A stretch of 64,000 nucleotides of DNA from Chloroflexota bacterium (GCA_013152435.1 JAADGJ010000119.1:1-64000), one strand, 5' to 3'. Shown: positions 7,806 to 16,008, counted from the first letter of the stretch. Numbers and translations: made by a program. The notes: generated from the sequence alone by a model not told the origin.

Positions 7806-8533
7806 AGCGCAACCCCCTCCACCTGCTCATGATAGACATCCCGAAGCTCGTCCGCCGTGATGGCGGCGCGAGGCATATCCAACGTGATACGCCCACCGAT
7901 GAGCAGCGCCACCCGATCCGCCCACTCCACTCCCCGCTCCAGGTTGTGCGTGGTGAAGATCACCGTGCGCTGCTCCCCGCCCAGCTGACGGATCAGGCGA
8001 TGTAACATCTCCGCGGCCTGCTGGTCCAGGCCCGTATCCGGCTCGTCCAACAGCAAGACCGGGGGGTCATGCAAGATCGCCCGGGCGATCGCCAGGCGCT
8101 GCACCATCCCACGGGAGTACGTGCGCACCGGATCGTGCCGCCGATGCACCAGCCCAACCCGCTCCAGGACGTGCCTGATGCGCCGATCGGCGTCGCCCAA
8201 ATCATACATCCGGGCGAAGAAGCGCAGATTCTCCTCCCCCGTCAGGCTGTCATACACCAATGGGGCGTGGGAAACCAGCCCGATGTACCGACGCAGCTCG
8301 GAGCCAGCGCGGCTGAGCTCGACCCCGCCAATGCATACCTCGCCGGCGGTGGCCTTGCTCAACGTCGCCAGGATGCGAATGAACGTGGTCTTGCCCGCAC
8401 CGTTGGGCCCGAACAGCGCCAGCGTCTGCCCGGCTGGCATATCCAGATCGATGCCGCGCAGGACCACCTTGCGTCCGAAGGATTTGACCAGCCCCCGCAC
8501 CTGGATCATCGGCCGGTCCCCTGTACCGTTCAT
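7802..8533 (-). CDS. ccmA: Heme exporter ATP-binding protein CcmA
   Basis: A 243-residue ABC ATPase that powers the release of holo-CcmE in System I. Walker A is GPNGAGKTT near residues 40-48. The signature region YSRGMVQRLAIARAI is a CcmA-like variant of LSGGQ, and Walker B is VLLLDEPDTGLD, followed by the His switch in FTTHNLERG. The start overlaps the stop of the upstream cytochrome gene by ATGA, and the end overlaps ccmB in the same way. The long C-terminal part after the switch region ends in a short regulatory tail. Identification rests on both sequence and operon. Confidence 0.92.
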   Translation of the reverse strand: MNGTGDRPMIQVRGLVKSFGRKVVLRGIDLDMPAGQTLALFGPNGAGKTTFIRILATLSKATAGEVCIGGVELSRAGSELRRYIGLVSHAPLVYDSLTGEENLRFFARMYDLGDADRRIRHVLERVGLVHRRHDPVRTYSRGMVQRLAIARAILHDPPVLLLDEPDTGLDQQAAEMLHRLIRQLGGEQRTVIFTTHNLERGVEWADRVALLIGGRITLDMPRAAITADELRDVYHEQVEGVAL

Positions 8534-10398
8534 GCCCCGCCCAACTCCTCGATCTCCTGGATCACCTGCAACAGCTGAGCCTTCCGCCGGGCGCGCTCCT
8601 GCTGATATACGTCCTCGGCGATATTGCCGGCTTCGTACTCATCGTCCAGGCGAGCGATGAGCATGATCAGACGCTCCCGCTCCGTCTCCAGATCCGAGAC
8701 ATCCTTGCGGCGGCGCTTGCGTCGTGGCCTGGGCGGCCGCGGCGCGGCGGGCTGCTCACGCTGCCGGCCCGGGTAGAAGAAGAGGAGGAACACGCCGGCC
8801 AGGATCACCACCACCACGCTCACCACCACCGGCACGGTCAGAGCGGAAGAGGAAGCGCCCGCCCCCTCCCCGCCGAGAGGCAATTTCTTGAAGGAGAGCG
8901 TGATCATCTCCCCGGCGGCCAGGTTGCTGCCGACGAAGTTGAGGTACTGCTGCCCGGACATGCCCTGTCGATCCTGAAAGACGACCTGCGGGCTGGACAC
9001 CTCAACGCCGATATCGCTGATCAACACGTTGAGAAACACCGTCGGGTAGGCCAGGGTGTGCTGCAGATCCAGGCTCTTCTCCTGATAGGGGTAAACATAG
9101 CGGATCAGCACCTGGCGAATGGCCTCTCCGGGCGGGACCGGCAGCGTGTCCACCACGCTGCCCTCCACCTCGAAGAACCGCTGCCCCAACGGCCCGGGCT
9201 CGACGATCAGCCCATGATAGCCCGAGGGCAATGGGAAACGCAACGTCACCCGGCGGCCGGGCGCGACCTCCTCCCCGCCCACGTAGACCCGATCGCCGTC
9301 CATGCTGATGATGTACATTTCCCCCACGATCAGGTTCTGGCCCTCGAAGTCGATGAACCAGTGGGCCCGCTCGATGCGGATGCCGCTGCCGTCCTCCGTG
9401 GGCTCGTAAACCGGGACAGGGAGATCCAGCTCCGTCTCGCCCTCGGGGAATCCCTTGATCTCCGAGGCGTAGGGCACCCCCTTGTAATCCAGGGTGACCC
9501 GATATACCCAATCGCTGGAGGTGGAAAGCTCCTCGAAGCGGAAGACCCCCTGCTCGTCCGTGACGGACTCGAAGTCCCGTACATCATCGAACGTCTCAGC
9601 GTCAAACACGTGGAGCGTCACCGTGATGCCCGCGGGGATCTCACCGGAGGGGGTATTGTTGGACACCGTGCCCGTGATAACACCATCACCGGGCTCGAAC
9701 GTGGGGGGTTGCATCGGGGCAAAGGAAAAGGAGCGCACATACTCCAGCACCGCCCAGCGCTGCTCCTCACTCAGCGTGTCCGCAAATCCCGGCATCGCAT
9801 CCTGCCCGGCCGTCACCAGATCGAACCACTCGGCCAGGCTATGGTTCAACATCTCCGGGATGGTCAAGTCAGGCGTATCGGGCGGGGCCTCCGGGCCGTC
9901 TCCCTTGCCCGCATCGCCGTGGCACTCCGCACACGAGCTCTGGTAGATCTCCGCTCCCCGCTCCAGCTCCCCTTCCTCTAGGTGCAATGTCCAGGCGTAG
10001 GTCACCACATCCCAGATCTCCTGCTCGCTCAGCCGGGAACCCCAGGGCGGCATCATATGCTCCATGCGCCCATCTTTGGCCACCTGGAACCATTGGACCA
10101 GGGACGCCTGCCGGGCAACGGCCGCATCTGCGAACTGGACCGGTGGGACCTCCAGCCCCGCCGCGGACGGGCCCTCCCCCAAACCCTGATCCCCATGACA
10201 GGTGGCGCAATTCGCCTGGTAGATGATCCGCCCCCGTCGAGCGGAGGGCGGCTCCGGGGGGAGGGTGGAAGGCGACGAGCCTTGAGCCACGACGTCGACC
10301 TGCGCCACAACGGCCAGGCCCAACAGGAAGATGACCAGCACCGCCAAAGCCAACAGGGCCCGACGGTATCGCATCCGGACGAATAGATTCAGGTTCAT
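8530..10398 (-). CDS. Di-heme c-type cytochrome fusion with CcmI-like cytoplasmic tail
   Basis: A 622-residue membrane-anchored protein. It has an N-terminal signal/anchor at residues 13-33 and two class I cytochrome c domains: CATCH at 64-68 with candidate axial Met in MMPP near 116, and CAECH at 156-160 with AMPGF near 202. A carboxypeptidase-regulatory/Ig-like beta domain follows (about 235-320), then further beta-rich extracellular sequence and a second membrane helix near 520-545. The cytoplasmic coiled coil DEYEAGNIAEDVYQQERARR resembles the N-terminal region of CcmI. It lies between ccmE and ccmA and overlaps ccmA by four bases. Being encoded with the maturation genes, it may be a substrate, a heme-delivery cofactor or an electron carrier that keeps the pathway in redox balance. 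I do not recognise the whole architecture; the individual domains are clear. Confidence 0.8.
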   Translation of the reverse strand: MNLNLFVRMRYRRALLALAVLVIFLLGLAVVAQVDVVAQGSSPSTLPPEPPSARRGRIIYQANCATCHGDQGLGEGPSAAGLEVPPVQFADAAVARQASLVQWFQVAKDGRMEHMMPPWGSRLSEQEIWDVVTYAWTLHLEEGELERGAEIYQSSCAECHGDAGKGDGPEAPPDTPDLTIPEMLNHSLAEWFDLVTAGQDAMPGFADTLSEEQRWAVLEYVRSFSFAPMQPPTFEPGDGVITGTVSNNTPSGEIPAGITVTLHVFDAETFDDVRDFESVTDEQGVFRFEELSTSSDWVYRVTLDYKGVPYASEIKGFPEGETELDLPVPVYEPTEDGSGIRIERAHWFIDFEGQNLIVGEMYIISMDGDRVYVGGEEVAPGRRVTLRFPLPSGYHGLIVEPGPLGQRFFEVEGSVVDTLPVPPGEAIRQVLIRYVYPYQEKSLDLQHTLAYPTVFLNVLISDIGVEVSSPQVVFQDRQGMSGQQYLNFVGSNLAAGEMITLSFKKLPLGGEGAGASSSALTVPVVVSVVVVILAGVFLLFFYPGRQREQPAAPRPPRPRRKRRRKDVSDLETERERLIMLIARLDDEYEAGNIAEDVYQQERARRKAQLLQVIQEIEELGGA

Positions 10399-10433
10399 GC
10401 GCGACCGCTCTCCAGATTCGACCTGTGGGACAT

Positions 10434-10463
10434 GAAAACGGCCGCCCGTCGCCGCGGGCGACC
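10434..10463 (-). terminator. Intrinsic terminator-like hairpin after ccmE
   Basis: On the minus strand, GGTCGCCCG-CGGCGA-CGGGCGGCC is followed by GTTTTC. The 9 bp stem allows one G-T pair. It lies between ccmE and the cytochrome fusion gene and may attenuate, rather than end, transcription of the ccm operon, so that ccmE is made in excess. Confidence 0.55.
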
Positions 10464-10499
10464 GTCACGCAATCGCAGACGGGCCAAGGGTCAAGCGGA

Positions 10500-10976
10500 T
10501 CATTCCACCGCCTGAACCTTGGTCTCCTCGGGCGCCTCCTCATATCGTGAAGGGCACTTCAGCAGAAGCGTTTTGGCCTCAAACACGCCATCCTCTCGCA
10601 GCTTGCCCTCCAGAATCGCCGTGGAGCCCGGACGGGTGAAGTTGTCGGGCATCACGCCGTGGAAGTGAACGGGCAGTGTGTCGCCCGTGCCCGTCTGATC
10701 CAAAATCGAGAAGGACAGGGAGAGGTTTGGGGCATCCCAATCCACCGACTCCTGAACGATTTCTCCGCTGATCCGGAGCTGTTTGCCTACCAGCTCCGCC
10801 TCGCGGCCGCGGACCTCGTGCACTTCCATATAGTACGCGCCCGTGGTCTGCACCGCATTCACGATCAGGTAAACGATGACGGCGAAGATCACCACTCCGC
10901 CGATGATGAACTTCAGTCGCTTGTTAGCCGTCGCCGACCGACCCACGGTTCGGGGAATCGCCGTTGATGAATCCAT
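10500..10976 (-). CDS. ccmE: Heme chaperone CcmE, CxxxY variant
   Basis: CcmE takes heme from CcmABCD and carries it to the CcmFH lyase. The 158-residue protein has a membrane anchor (residues 21-42) and the OB-fold with LRISGEIVQESVDW near 67-80, VHFHGVMPDNF near 103 and AILEGKLREDGVFEAK near 120. The heme-binding motif is CPSRY (Cys141, Tyr145), the CxxxY form, in place of the usual HxxxY. CxxxY CcmE proteins are known from archaea and some bacteria and were described with systems lacking CcmH. Here a CcmH-like gene exists at 32340. First gene of the heme-export unit, behind a near-consensus promoter at 11069. Confidence 0.9.
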   Translation of the reverse strand: MDSSTAIPRTVGRSATANKRLKFIIGGVVIFAVIVYLIVNAVQTTGAYYMEVHEVRGREAELVGKQLRISGEIVQESVDWDAPNLSLSFSILDQTGTGDTLPVHFHGVMPDNFTRPGSTAILEGKLREDGVFEAKTLLLKCPSRYEEAPEETKVQAVE

Positions 10977-11068
10977 GCGTCAATCTCCTACGGATGCTAC
11001 ACCACTCTGTTTACTCCAGTAAGGAGGGGTCGCTCCTCCGCCGATTCATTACTTATGAAAGCGATGAG

Positions 11069-11097
11069 AGTATAACATTTCTCAGAAAGGCTGTCAA
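11069..11097 (-). promoter_or_regulatory. Strong sigma-70 promoter of the ccmE operon
   Basis: TTGACA, a 17-base spacer and TATACT on the minus strand, about 95 bases before the ccmE ATG. This is one of the best consensus matches in the window. The rest of 10977-11251 shows no gene. Confidence 0.75.
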
Positions 11098-11251
11098 CGG
11101 AATCGACTTACACTTTGCTTTCGTGAGCATTTTATCACATTTCCCTCTATCCACAAGTAGTACCTGGTAGCGATCCAAAATGGCGGGAATCCAGCGAGAC
11201 GACCCACGACGCCCAGCGCAAGCCCTCAGGGACCGTACGGTTGGAAACGCG

Positions 11252-12946
11252 CTAGGGCCGCAACAGCCGCCAATACCCCTCCGAGGGTGGCAGGGGCAAC
11301 CCCTTCATCACTGCATAGAACGGGTCCACCCCGTGAGCGATTGCATCCTCCCACGTGAAGCGATTCTCCGTCTGGCTGGGGTCCAGGACCTGACGCATCA
11401 ACGGGTACCACTGCTGCCCATCACGGCGCTCGTAGTGCCAGTACTCGACCGCCTTGAAATTCGTACGCCAGTTGAACCCGTCCTCCTCATAGCTCCCGAT
11501 GCGTCGCCAGCCGTATTCCCGCGCCAACGCGGTGAAGTCCACGAAATACTCGCCGTACAGCCTTCCCGGGAGCCCCCCTCGCCCCCAACCCTCGTTGGCC
11601 CTCGCCTCATAACTCAAGTCCCAGGTCCGATCCGTCAGGGGGCGCCCACATGAGCCATCCTGCTCCCTGCAACGAAGATACAACCGCCAAAACGTCTCGC
11701 CCCCCATGCTCTCCCGCACCCGCTCCAATACCCGCCGGCCGTCCTCATCGTAGAAATCGAGGAGCAGATCGACCGCCCGCCCCGTCTTGTGCCAGCTCAG
11801 ATAATCCGAGGCCTCGCTATAGAACGATGGGGACCGCCAGGCCTCGCTGAGCTCGCCCAGGAAATCATACCCCACCTCCTCCCGGACGCGCTCCCGCAGG
11901 CGCAAAAAGCTATCCGCCACGCGGCTGGAGAGGGAGGCGGGCCCTCCCTGGACCTCCACCCCCGGCAGCTGGACGAATCGTGCCGCCCCCTCCGCCCCAT
12001 CGGGTATGGGGGCGTCATCCAGCGCGGCAGCGGCCACCGCCTCGCCTACCGTCAGCGGCGCAGGATGAAAGGCCAATCGCCCCGTCAGCGGCGCCCTCCA
12101 CACCGGATACAAGGGCAGTCCATCATCGTCGGGTAGCCACAAGAGCCCCTCGCCGTCCGCCCTGCGGTAGATGACGGCCAGACCATCCCCCGCCTCAACC
12201 GCCGCCTGCACCCGCGTGAGCCAGGTGCGTCGGCGGGGCCTCGCCCCAGGGTCTCCGAGATCCAGCGACCAGACCTCCCGGCGATCGTCCTCATCTCGGA
12301 AGAAGTAGATGGTGCGACCGTCGGCCGACCAGCCCGCCAGCTCCTCATCCGCCTCGTCGTGGGTGATCTGCCGGATCTCCCCGGTCTCTGGATGGAGGAG
12401 GAACACGTCCTTGTCGGCGAAGCGCCAGGATGTAAAGGCCAGCCAGCCGCGATAAGGCCCGTCCGGCGCCCAAGCGGGGCCGAAGTCGCCCGCGGGGCTG
12501 TCCTCCGTCAGATTGATCCTCTCCCCATCCGTGGAGGAAATCAGCCACACGTCCAGGTCGCCCGCCGCCATGGACTCATAGGCGATCCACCGGCCGTCCG
12601 GCGACCACGCGGGCGCGCCATCGTAGGCCGGGTCCGCCGTGACCTGCCGCTCCCGGCCCGTAGCCAGATCCAGCACATAGATGTCCCACTGCCGATCGCG
12701 CCGGGCGCTGTAGGCCAGCGATCGGCCGTCCGGCGACCACGCGGGGTCCTGCTCCCGGCCTGGATCCGAGGTGACGCGACGAAGCTCCCCGCTGCTCAGG
12801 TCAACGATGTAGATATCCCAGTTTCTGCCCTGTCGAGCGGAAAACGCCAAGGTCCCGGACGCCTCATCCTGAGCGAGCGCCGGGCGCGCGGGCCACAGGC
12901 CGGCGAGCAACAGGACGCAGGCGAGGAGCCAGGAGCCAAGCCTCAC
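11252..12946 (-). CDS. Secreted TolB-like beta-propeller with C-terminal M15-type peptidase domain
   Basis: A 564-residue exported protein. A signal peptide ends ARPALA-QDE (residues 1-25). At least five PD40/WD40-like blades follow, each with the DPAWSPDGR or GPAWAPDG motif and a D-I/V-Y/W strand (about 30-270). The C-terminal third (about 330-540) carries SWHKTGRAVDLL and EYWHYE, the zinc-ligand pattern SxHxxGxAxD...ExxH of peptidase family M15 (VanY/D-Ala-D-Ala carboxypeptidase). It is therefore probably a cell-wall peptidase with a propeller for binding or docking. Its ATG overlaps the DUF2007 gene stop (ATGA), making it the last gene of the mazG unit. The pairing of propeller and M15 is uncommon; activity is inferred. 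Confidence 0.75.
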   Translation of the reverse strand: MRLGSWLLACVLLLAGLWPARPALAQDEASGTLAFSARQGRNWDIYIVDLSSGELRRVTSDPGREQDPAWSPDGRSLAYSARRDRQWDIYVLDLATGRERQVTADPAYDGAPAWSPDGRWIAYESMAAGDLDVWLISSTDGERINLTEDSPAGDFGPAWAPDGPYRGWLAFTSWRFADKDVFLLHPETGEIRQITHDEADEELAGWSADGRTIYFFRDEDDRREVWSLDLGDPGARPRRRTWLTRVQAAVEAGDGLAVIYRRADGEGLLWLPDDDGLPLYPVWRAPLTGRLAFHPAPLTVGEAVAAAALDDAPIPDGAEGAARFVQLPGVEVQGGPASLSSRVADSFLRLRERVREEVGYDFLGELSEAWRSPSFYSEASDYLSWHKTGRAVDLLLDFYDEDGRRVLERVRESMGGETFWRLYLRCREQDGSCGRPLTDRTWDLSYEARANEGWGRGGLPGRLYGEYFVDFTALAREYGWRRIGSYEEDGFNWRTNFKAVEYWHYERRDGQQWYPLMRQVLDPSQTENRFTWEDAIAHGVDPFYAVMKGLPLPPSEGYWRLLRP

Positions 12947-13254
12947 GGCTGCTCATCCTCCGCCTCGTCCAGGATGCGACGCGCCTGCTCGGCCAGCAGG
13001 GCCGGCACCAGCACGCGCACCTCGGCCAGGGCGCCCACGGCCAGGCCGAACACGGGGCCGGCCGCCTCGTAGCGCAGCATCACCGGGATGCCCTCGCTCT
13101 CCAGGCGTCCCTTGACCACCTGTGCCTCCATCTCGTTCGCGGCGCGATACACCTCAACCGGAGGCATGGGGACCCGCCGCCCTCCAGTGCGCGTGGCGAC
13201 ATGGGCGATCCCCCGACGCAGCGTCCCTAGCAGACCCAATACCAATGCGCTCAT
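12943..13254 (-). CDS. DUF2007 family protein
   Basis: A 103-residue protein with a DUF2007 core: VEVYRAANEMEAQVVKGRLE, then SEGIPVMLRYE, and the end strand-helix VRVLVPALLAEQARRILDEA. In this family a small ferredoxin-like fold is thought to bind ligands or act as a signalling module; no firm function is known. The start overlaps the mazG stop and the stop overlaps the propeller gene start, each by four bases, so the three are co-translated. The 30-residue N-terminal segment before VEVYRA is unusual and could be a short hydrophobic anchor (ALVLGLLGTL). Confidence 0.72.
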   Translation of the reverse strand: MSALVLGLLGTLRRGIAHVATRTGGRRVPMPPVEVYRAANEMEAQVVKGRLESEGIPVMLRYEAAGPVFGLAVGALAEVRVLVPALLAEQARRILDEAEDEQP

Positions 13255-14618
13255 GATCCCTCACTTCGCGACGAGGCGTAAGCCCTCTCAACGGCCGCCG
13301 CCAGCCGGGCGTTGGCAGACCGCAAAGCGCTCTCCGCGTCCAGGCCATGCCGCCGCGCCCAATCCACCAACATCATCAGGACTTTCCCCAGCTGCTCCTC
13401 CGGGTCAGACGACTCCTCCAATTCCATAAGCGCCTCCCGGATAGCGGGCAGATCGGCCGGCTGCTCGATCCCCACCCGCTCTGAGCGATCCAGGTAAGCC
13501 CGGGCCTGGGTCAGGGCGGGCAGGCCCCGAGGCAGGCCGGCCAGCGGGCCGTTGTCGCCCGGCTTCCCCCGACGCTCCGCCTCCTTGATGGCCTCCCAGT
13601 TACGGATCACATCTCCCACCCCGCTGATGGCCACATCGCCGAAGACGTGCGGATGGCGTCGCCACAGCTTCGTCACGATCCCCCGGGCCACATCGGTCAT
13701 GCGAAACTCGCCTTCCTCCGTCGCGATCTGGGTGTGGAAGACGATCTGCATCAACAGATCCCCCAGCTCCTCCCGCAGCTCCTCGATGTCCTCGCGATCC
13801 AACGCGTCCAGGACCTCGTAGGTCTCCTCCAGCAAGTTGGTGCGCAAACTCGCGTGCGTCTGCTGGCGGTCCCAGGGGCAGCCATCAGGGGCCCGCAGGC
13901 GGGCGATCACCTCCAACAGCTCGGTCACAGACCCGCCCGGGGCGACGGGCGGCACATACAACGTCGTCAGGTAATCGAAGCGCGAATCCCGATCAAGCTC
14001 CATCAGCGGGACCTCCCGAACGAAGGCCGCCTCGGTCCCCGCGCCGGAGAGCACGACCACGGGGTGATCGTCGGGATAGGCACTCAGCAGCGTCAGCTTC
14101 ACATCACTGGCCACAAAGCGATTATAGCACTGGGCGATCAGCGCGGGCACGGCGGGGTCCAGGGGGGGATAATGCCTCTGGGCGACGATCATGGCGTCCA
14201 CGATCTGCAATCCGGACTCCTCCAGGGGATCCAGACGCAGGAGATCGAACACCACCTCCAGGAAGCTCACGCCGGCCACCAGGCGCACCTCCACGCCGGC
14301 CTCGCCCGCCATCCTCTCAACGAGCGGCGTCGTCCGTTCGCCCACGCGGGGATGGCCGGGCACGGCGTAAACGACCCCCTCTGGGCGCTGTCCCAGCTCC
14401 ACCACGCGCCGGGCGATCGCCTCGTAGACGGCCGCGAACTCCTCCTCGCGGGCGTATATCGCATCAAAGGAGCGCACTCGATCGGCCGGCAGCGCCTCCA
14501 CGGTGGGATGCTCCCGGGTGCGCACGTAGATCTCGGGCGCCCGCTCCAGGACGTCCCAGGCCTCCCGGGTAAGATGACCCGGATCCCCCGGCCCCAACCC
14601 CACAATGACGATCGTCAT
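13251..14618 (-). CDS. mazG: MazG nucleoside triphosphate pyrophosphohydrolase fused to tetrapyrrole-methylase-like domain
   Basis: A 455-residue two-domain protein like B. subtilis YabN. Residues 1-215 form a SAM-dependent tetrapyrrole methylase fold, with MTIVIVGLGPGDPGHLTREAW at the start and VVYAVPGHPRVGERTT near 105. Residues 225-370 form a MazG domain with RLRAPDGCPWDRQQTHASL, LLEETYEVLDAL and LREELGDLLMQIVFH (the metal-binding ExxE...ExxD set). MazG hydrolyses abnormal or excess NTPs. It leads the operon with the DUF2007 and propeller/M15 genes. Its 5' leader runs through a repeat element fragment, and the Shine-Dalgarno GGAGAGGGGATGAGG lies at the inner break of that fragment. Confidence 0.92.
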   Translation of the reverse strand: MTIVIVGLGPGDPGHLTREAWDVLERAPEIYVRTREHPTVEALPADRVRSFDAIYAREEEFAAVYEAIARRVVELGQRPEGVVYAVPGHPRVGERTTPLVERMAGEAGVEVRLVAGVSFLEVVFDLLRLDPLEESGLQIVDAMIVAQRHYPPLDPAVPALIAQCYNRFVASDVKLTLLSAYPDDHPVVVLSGAGTEAAFVREVPLMELDRDSRFDYLTTLYVPPVAPGGSVTELLEVIARLRAPDGCPWDRQQTHASLRTNLLEETYEVLDALDREDIEELREELGDLLMQIVFHTQIATEEGEFRMTDVARGIVTKLWRRHPHVFGDVAISGVGDVIRNWEAIKEAERRGKPGDNGPLAGLPRGLPALTQARAYLDRSERVGIEQPADLPAIREALMELEESSDPEEQLGKVLMMLVDWARRHGLDAESALRSANARLAAAVERAYASSRSEGS

Positions 14619-14621
14619 CCC

Positions 14622-14788
14622 TCATCCCCTCTCCATAGAATCCCCGCTTTTCCAGCCTGCACCCGCCTTTCCCGGCCCTTTCGGGGGATCTGAGCCGAGG
14701 CCCGGCAGGTCGAAGGCGAAGGAATGGCAACTCCCAGCCCCTCCGAGTCTCCCCACAACAGGAGCAACGGCATCTCTCAGACACACTC
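14622..14788 (-). repeat. Family A element fragment forming the mazG leader
   Basis: About 167 bp of a family A element in minus orientation. The outer end CTCTCAGACACACTC and the paired blocks GCCGAGGCCCGGCAGGTCGA and TGCACCCGCCTTTCCCGGCC are intact. The other end is lost where the sequence runs into the mazG ribosome-binding site. A second terminal-repeat sequence, CAGACACGCGTC, follows directly after the outer end (14791-14802), as if two element ends were stacked. Confidence 0.7.
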
Positions 14789-14822
14789 TCAGACACGCGT
14801 CAAGGTCATGCGCGACCACTGG

Positions 14823-14851
14823 ATTATACGACCGGGGGTCAGAAATACAAA
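14823..14851 (-). promoter_or_regulatory. Probable mazG promoter with perfect -10
   Basis: TATAAT on the minus strand at 14823-14828. The -35 region 17 bases away (TTTGTA) is weak. Transcription from here would give a leader of about 195 bases containing the repeat fragment. Confidence 0.45.
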
Positions 14852-14872
14852 AAGGGAGGCTGTACGCCTCCC
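14848..14872 (-). terminator. Intrinsic terminator downstream of the IS630-like gene
   Basis: GGGAGGC-loop-GCCTCCC followed on the minus strand by TTTTTG. It ends transcripts coming from the gene at 15010-15564, and its T-run overlaps the -35 region proposed for mazG. Confidence 0.75.
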
Positions 14873-15009
14873 TTGTGGGTTGTGGAGGGAGATAGCCCAT
14901 ATCCTCTGGTAACACGCCTTCTTCCACGTGCCACCGATTCAGATCACCGTCCGGCTATCTCGCTATCGCCCCAAAATCTATGCGGGAATTTCCCTTGTCC
15001 GCCCAGGTT

Positions 15010-15564
15010 TTACGCAGCCTGGCTTTCCCGCTCCCGATCGAGAACCTCTACCTCCCTATGCTCCGGGCGCTGCTCTGTCTCAAGCGGCAGCAGTTCGTCC
15101 CCGCTAACCGCTTCCGTCACCCGGCTCTCGTACTCGCTGACGCCGGACCGGAGGATCTGCCGAATCGTCTCGGCGCTGATGCTGTCCACGACGCCCGTCG
15201 CCATCACATACTTTCGCAAGCGCTGCAACGACCAACGCTTGAAAGGCAGACCAAGATCCTGGGGATTGGCCTGGGCCAGCTTGATGATCGCCAGGCGTTG
15301 CTCCTCCGTGAAGCGAGGCGGCCGTCCGGGGGATTTACCGGATTGAAGGCCGGACACTCCATGTGCGTTGAATCGGTGGATCCACTTGCGTACGTTGATC
15401 GGATGGAGTCCAACCCGGGCGCTGATCTGCGGCACCGTGTAGCCTTGTGCGGAGAGTAGGATAATGCGAGCACGCTTGCTCATATGAATGTCGTCACGAC
15501 GCTGCGCCAACTCTCGCAAACGCTTCTGTTCGTTGTCTCGCAGAAGGCGTACATAGATGGCCAT
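15010..15564 (-). CDS. IS630-type helix-turn-helix protein lacking the DDE domain
   Basis: A 184-residue protein that matches the N-terminal DNA-binding half of IS630/Tc1-type transposases. It has LRELAQRRDDIHMSKRARII, the helix-turn-helix QGYTVPQISARVGLHPINVRKW, the linker SGLQSGKSPGRPPRF, and a second winged-helix part with GLPFKRWSLQRLRKYV and SISAETIRQILRSG. In a whole transposase a DDE catalytic domain of about 180 residues would follow; here the frame ends after a charged tail. No catalytic half is visible downstream, where there is a terminator and mazG. It is either an IS remnant or a domesticated DNA-binding protein. No inverted repeats of an IS could be delimited. Confidence 0.65.
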   Translation of the reverse strand: MAIYVRLLRDNEQKRLRELAQRRDDIHMSKRARIILLSAQGYTVPQISARVGLHPINVRKWIHRFNAHGVSGLQSGKSPGRPPRFTEEQRLAIIKLAQANPQDLGLPFKRWSLQRLRKYVMATGVVDSISAETIRQILRSGVSEYESRVTEAVSGDELLPLETEQRPEHREVEVLDRERESQAA

Positions 15565-16008
15565 ATTCTATCCCCTCCACGATATGCAGTGATGGTCTGA
15601 GCTTCCTGCTGTGGGCCCACTCCCGGCAAAGGGTTCTGTGATGAACCCGGCTTCCTCACCGGGATGGGGCACACTGCCCACTTGGTCTGTTTGGTAATGT
15701 AGACGTCGAAGCCCCCAAAAGGACGCGCTCAATTTTGGAAAAAACGCCAAAATCAGCGCTTCCTTGAACGGCCCGACGCTACACCCGGGCATGACGCATG
15801 CCTTCAGGAAGCGTCAGACATGAAATGCAATTAGCAGGGAAACGCTCGCTGCCGTGGTGGGGATGGGTAGCAGCGCGTGAGCGGATCAAGCTGTGCGGAG
15901 AAAAGCCAAGAAGCAGGTCAGAATCGTACGAGTGCTCCGTCGGCTGGGAAGCATGGACGCGATCAGCGATGTTCGTCCGTCCCTCGGCCCCAAGTGGGCA
16001 CGAACCCC
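15565..16008. other. Gene-free stretch with one long hairpin
   Basis: No reading frame here looks coding on either strand. The only clear structure is the hairpin at 15725-15759, GCGCT-CA-ATTTTGG, an 8-base loop, CCAAAAT-C-AGCGC. It could be a terminator lacking a T-run or an old element end. Confidence 0.4.

Noticed and set aside
15010-15564. IS630-like gene as the transposase that moves the 257 bp elements
   Set aside because: It lacks the catalytic domain, and IS630 elements duplicate TA whereas the elements show 3 bp TNA duplications.
15568-15792. 74-codon minus-strand frame upstream of the IS630-like gene
   Set aside because: No recognisable family, and it spans a long hairpin; treated as non-coding.
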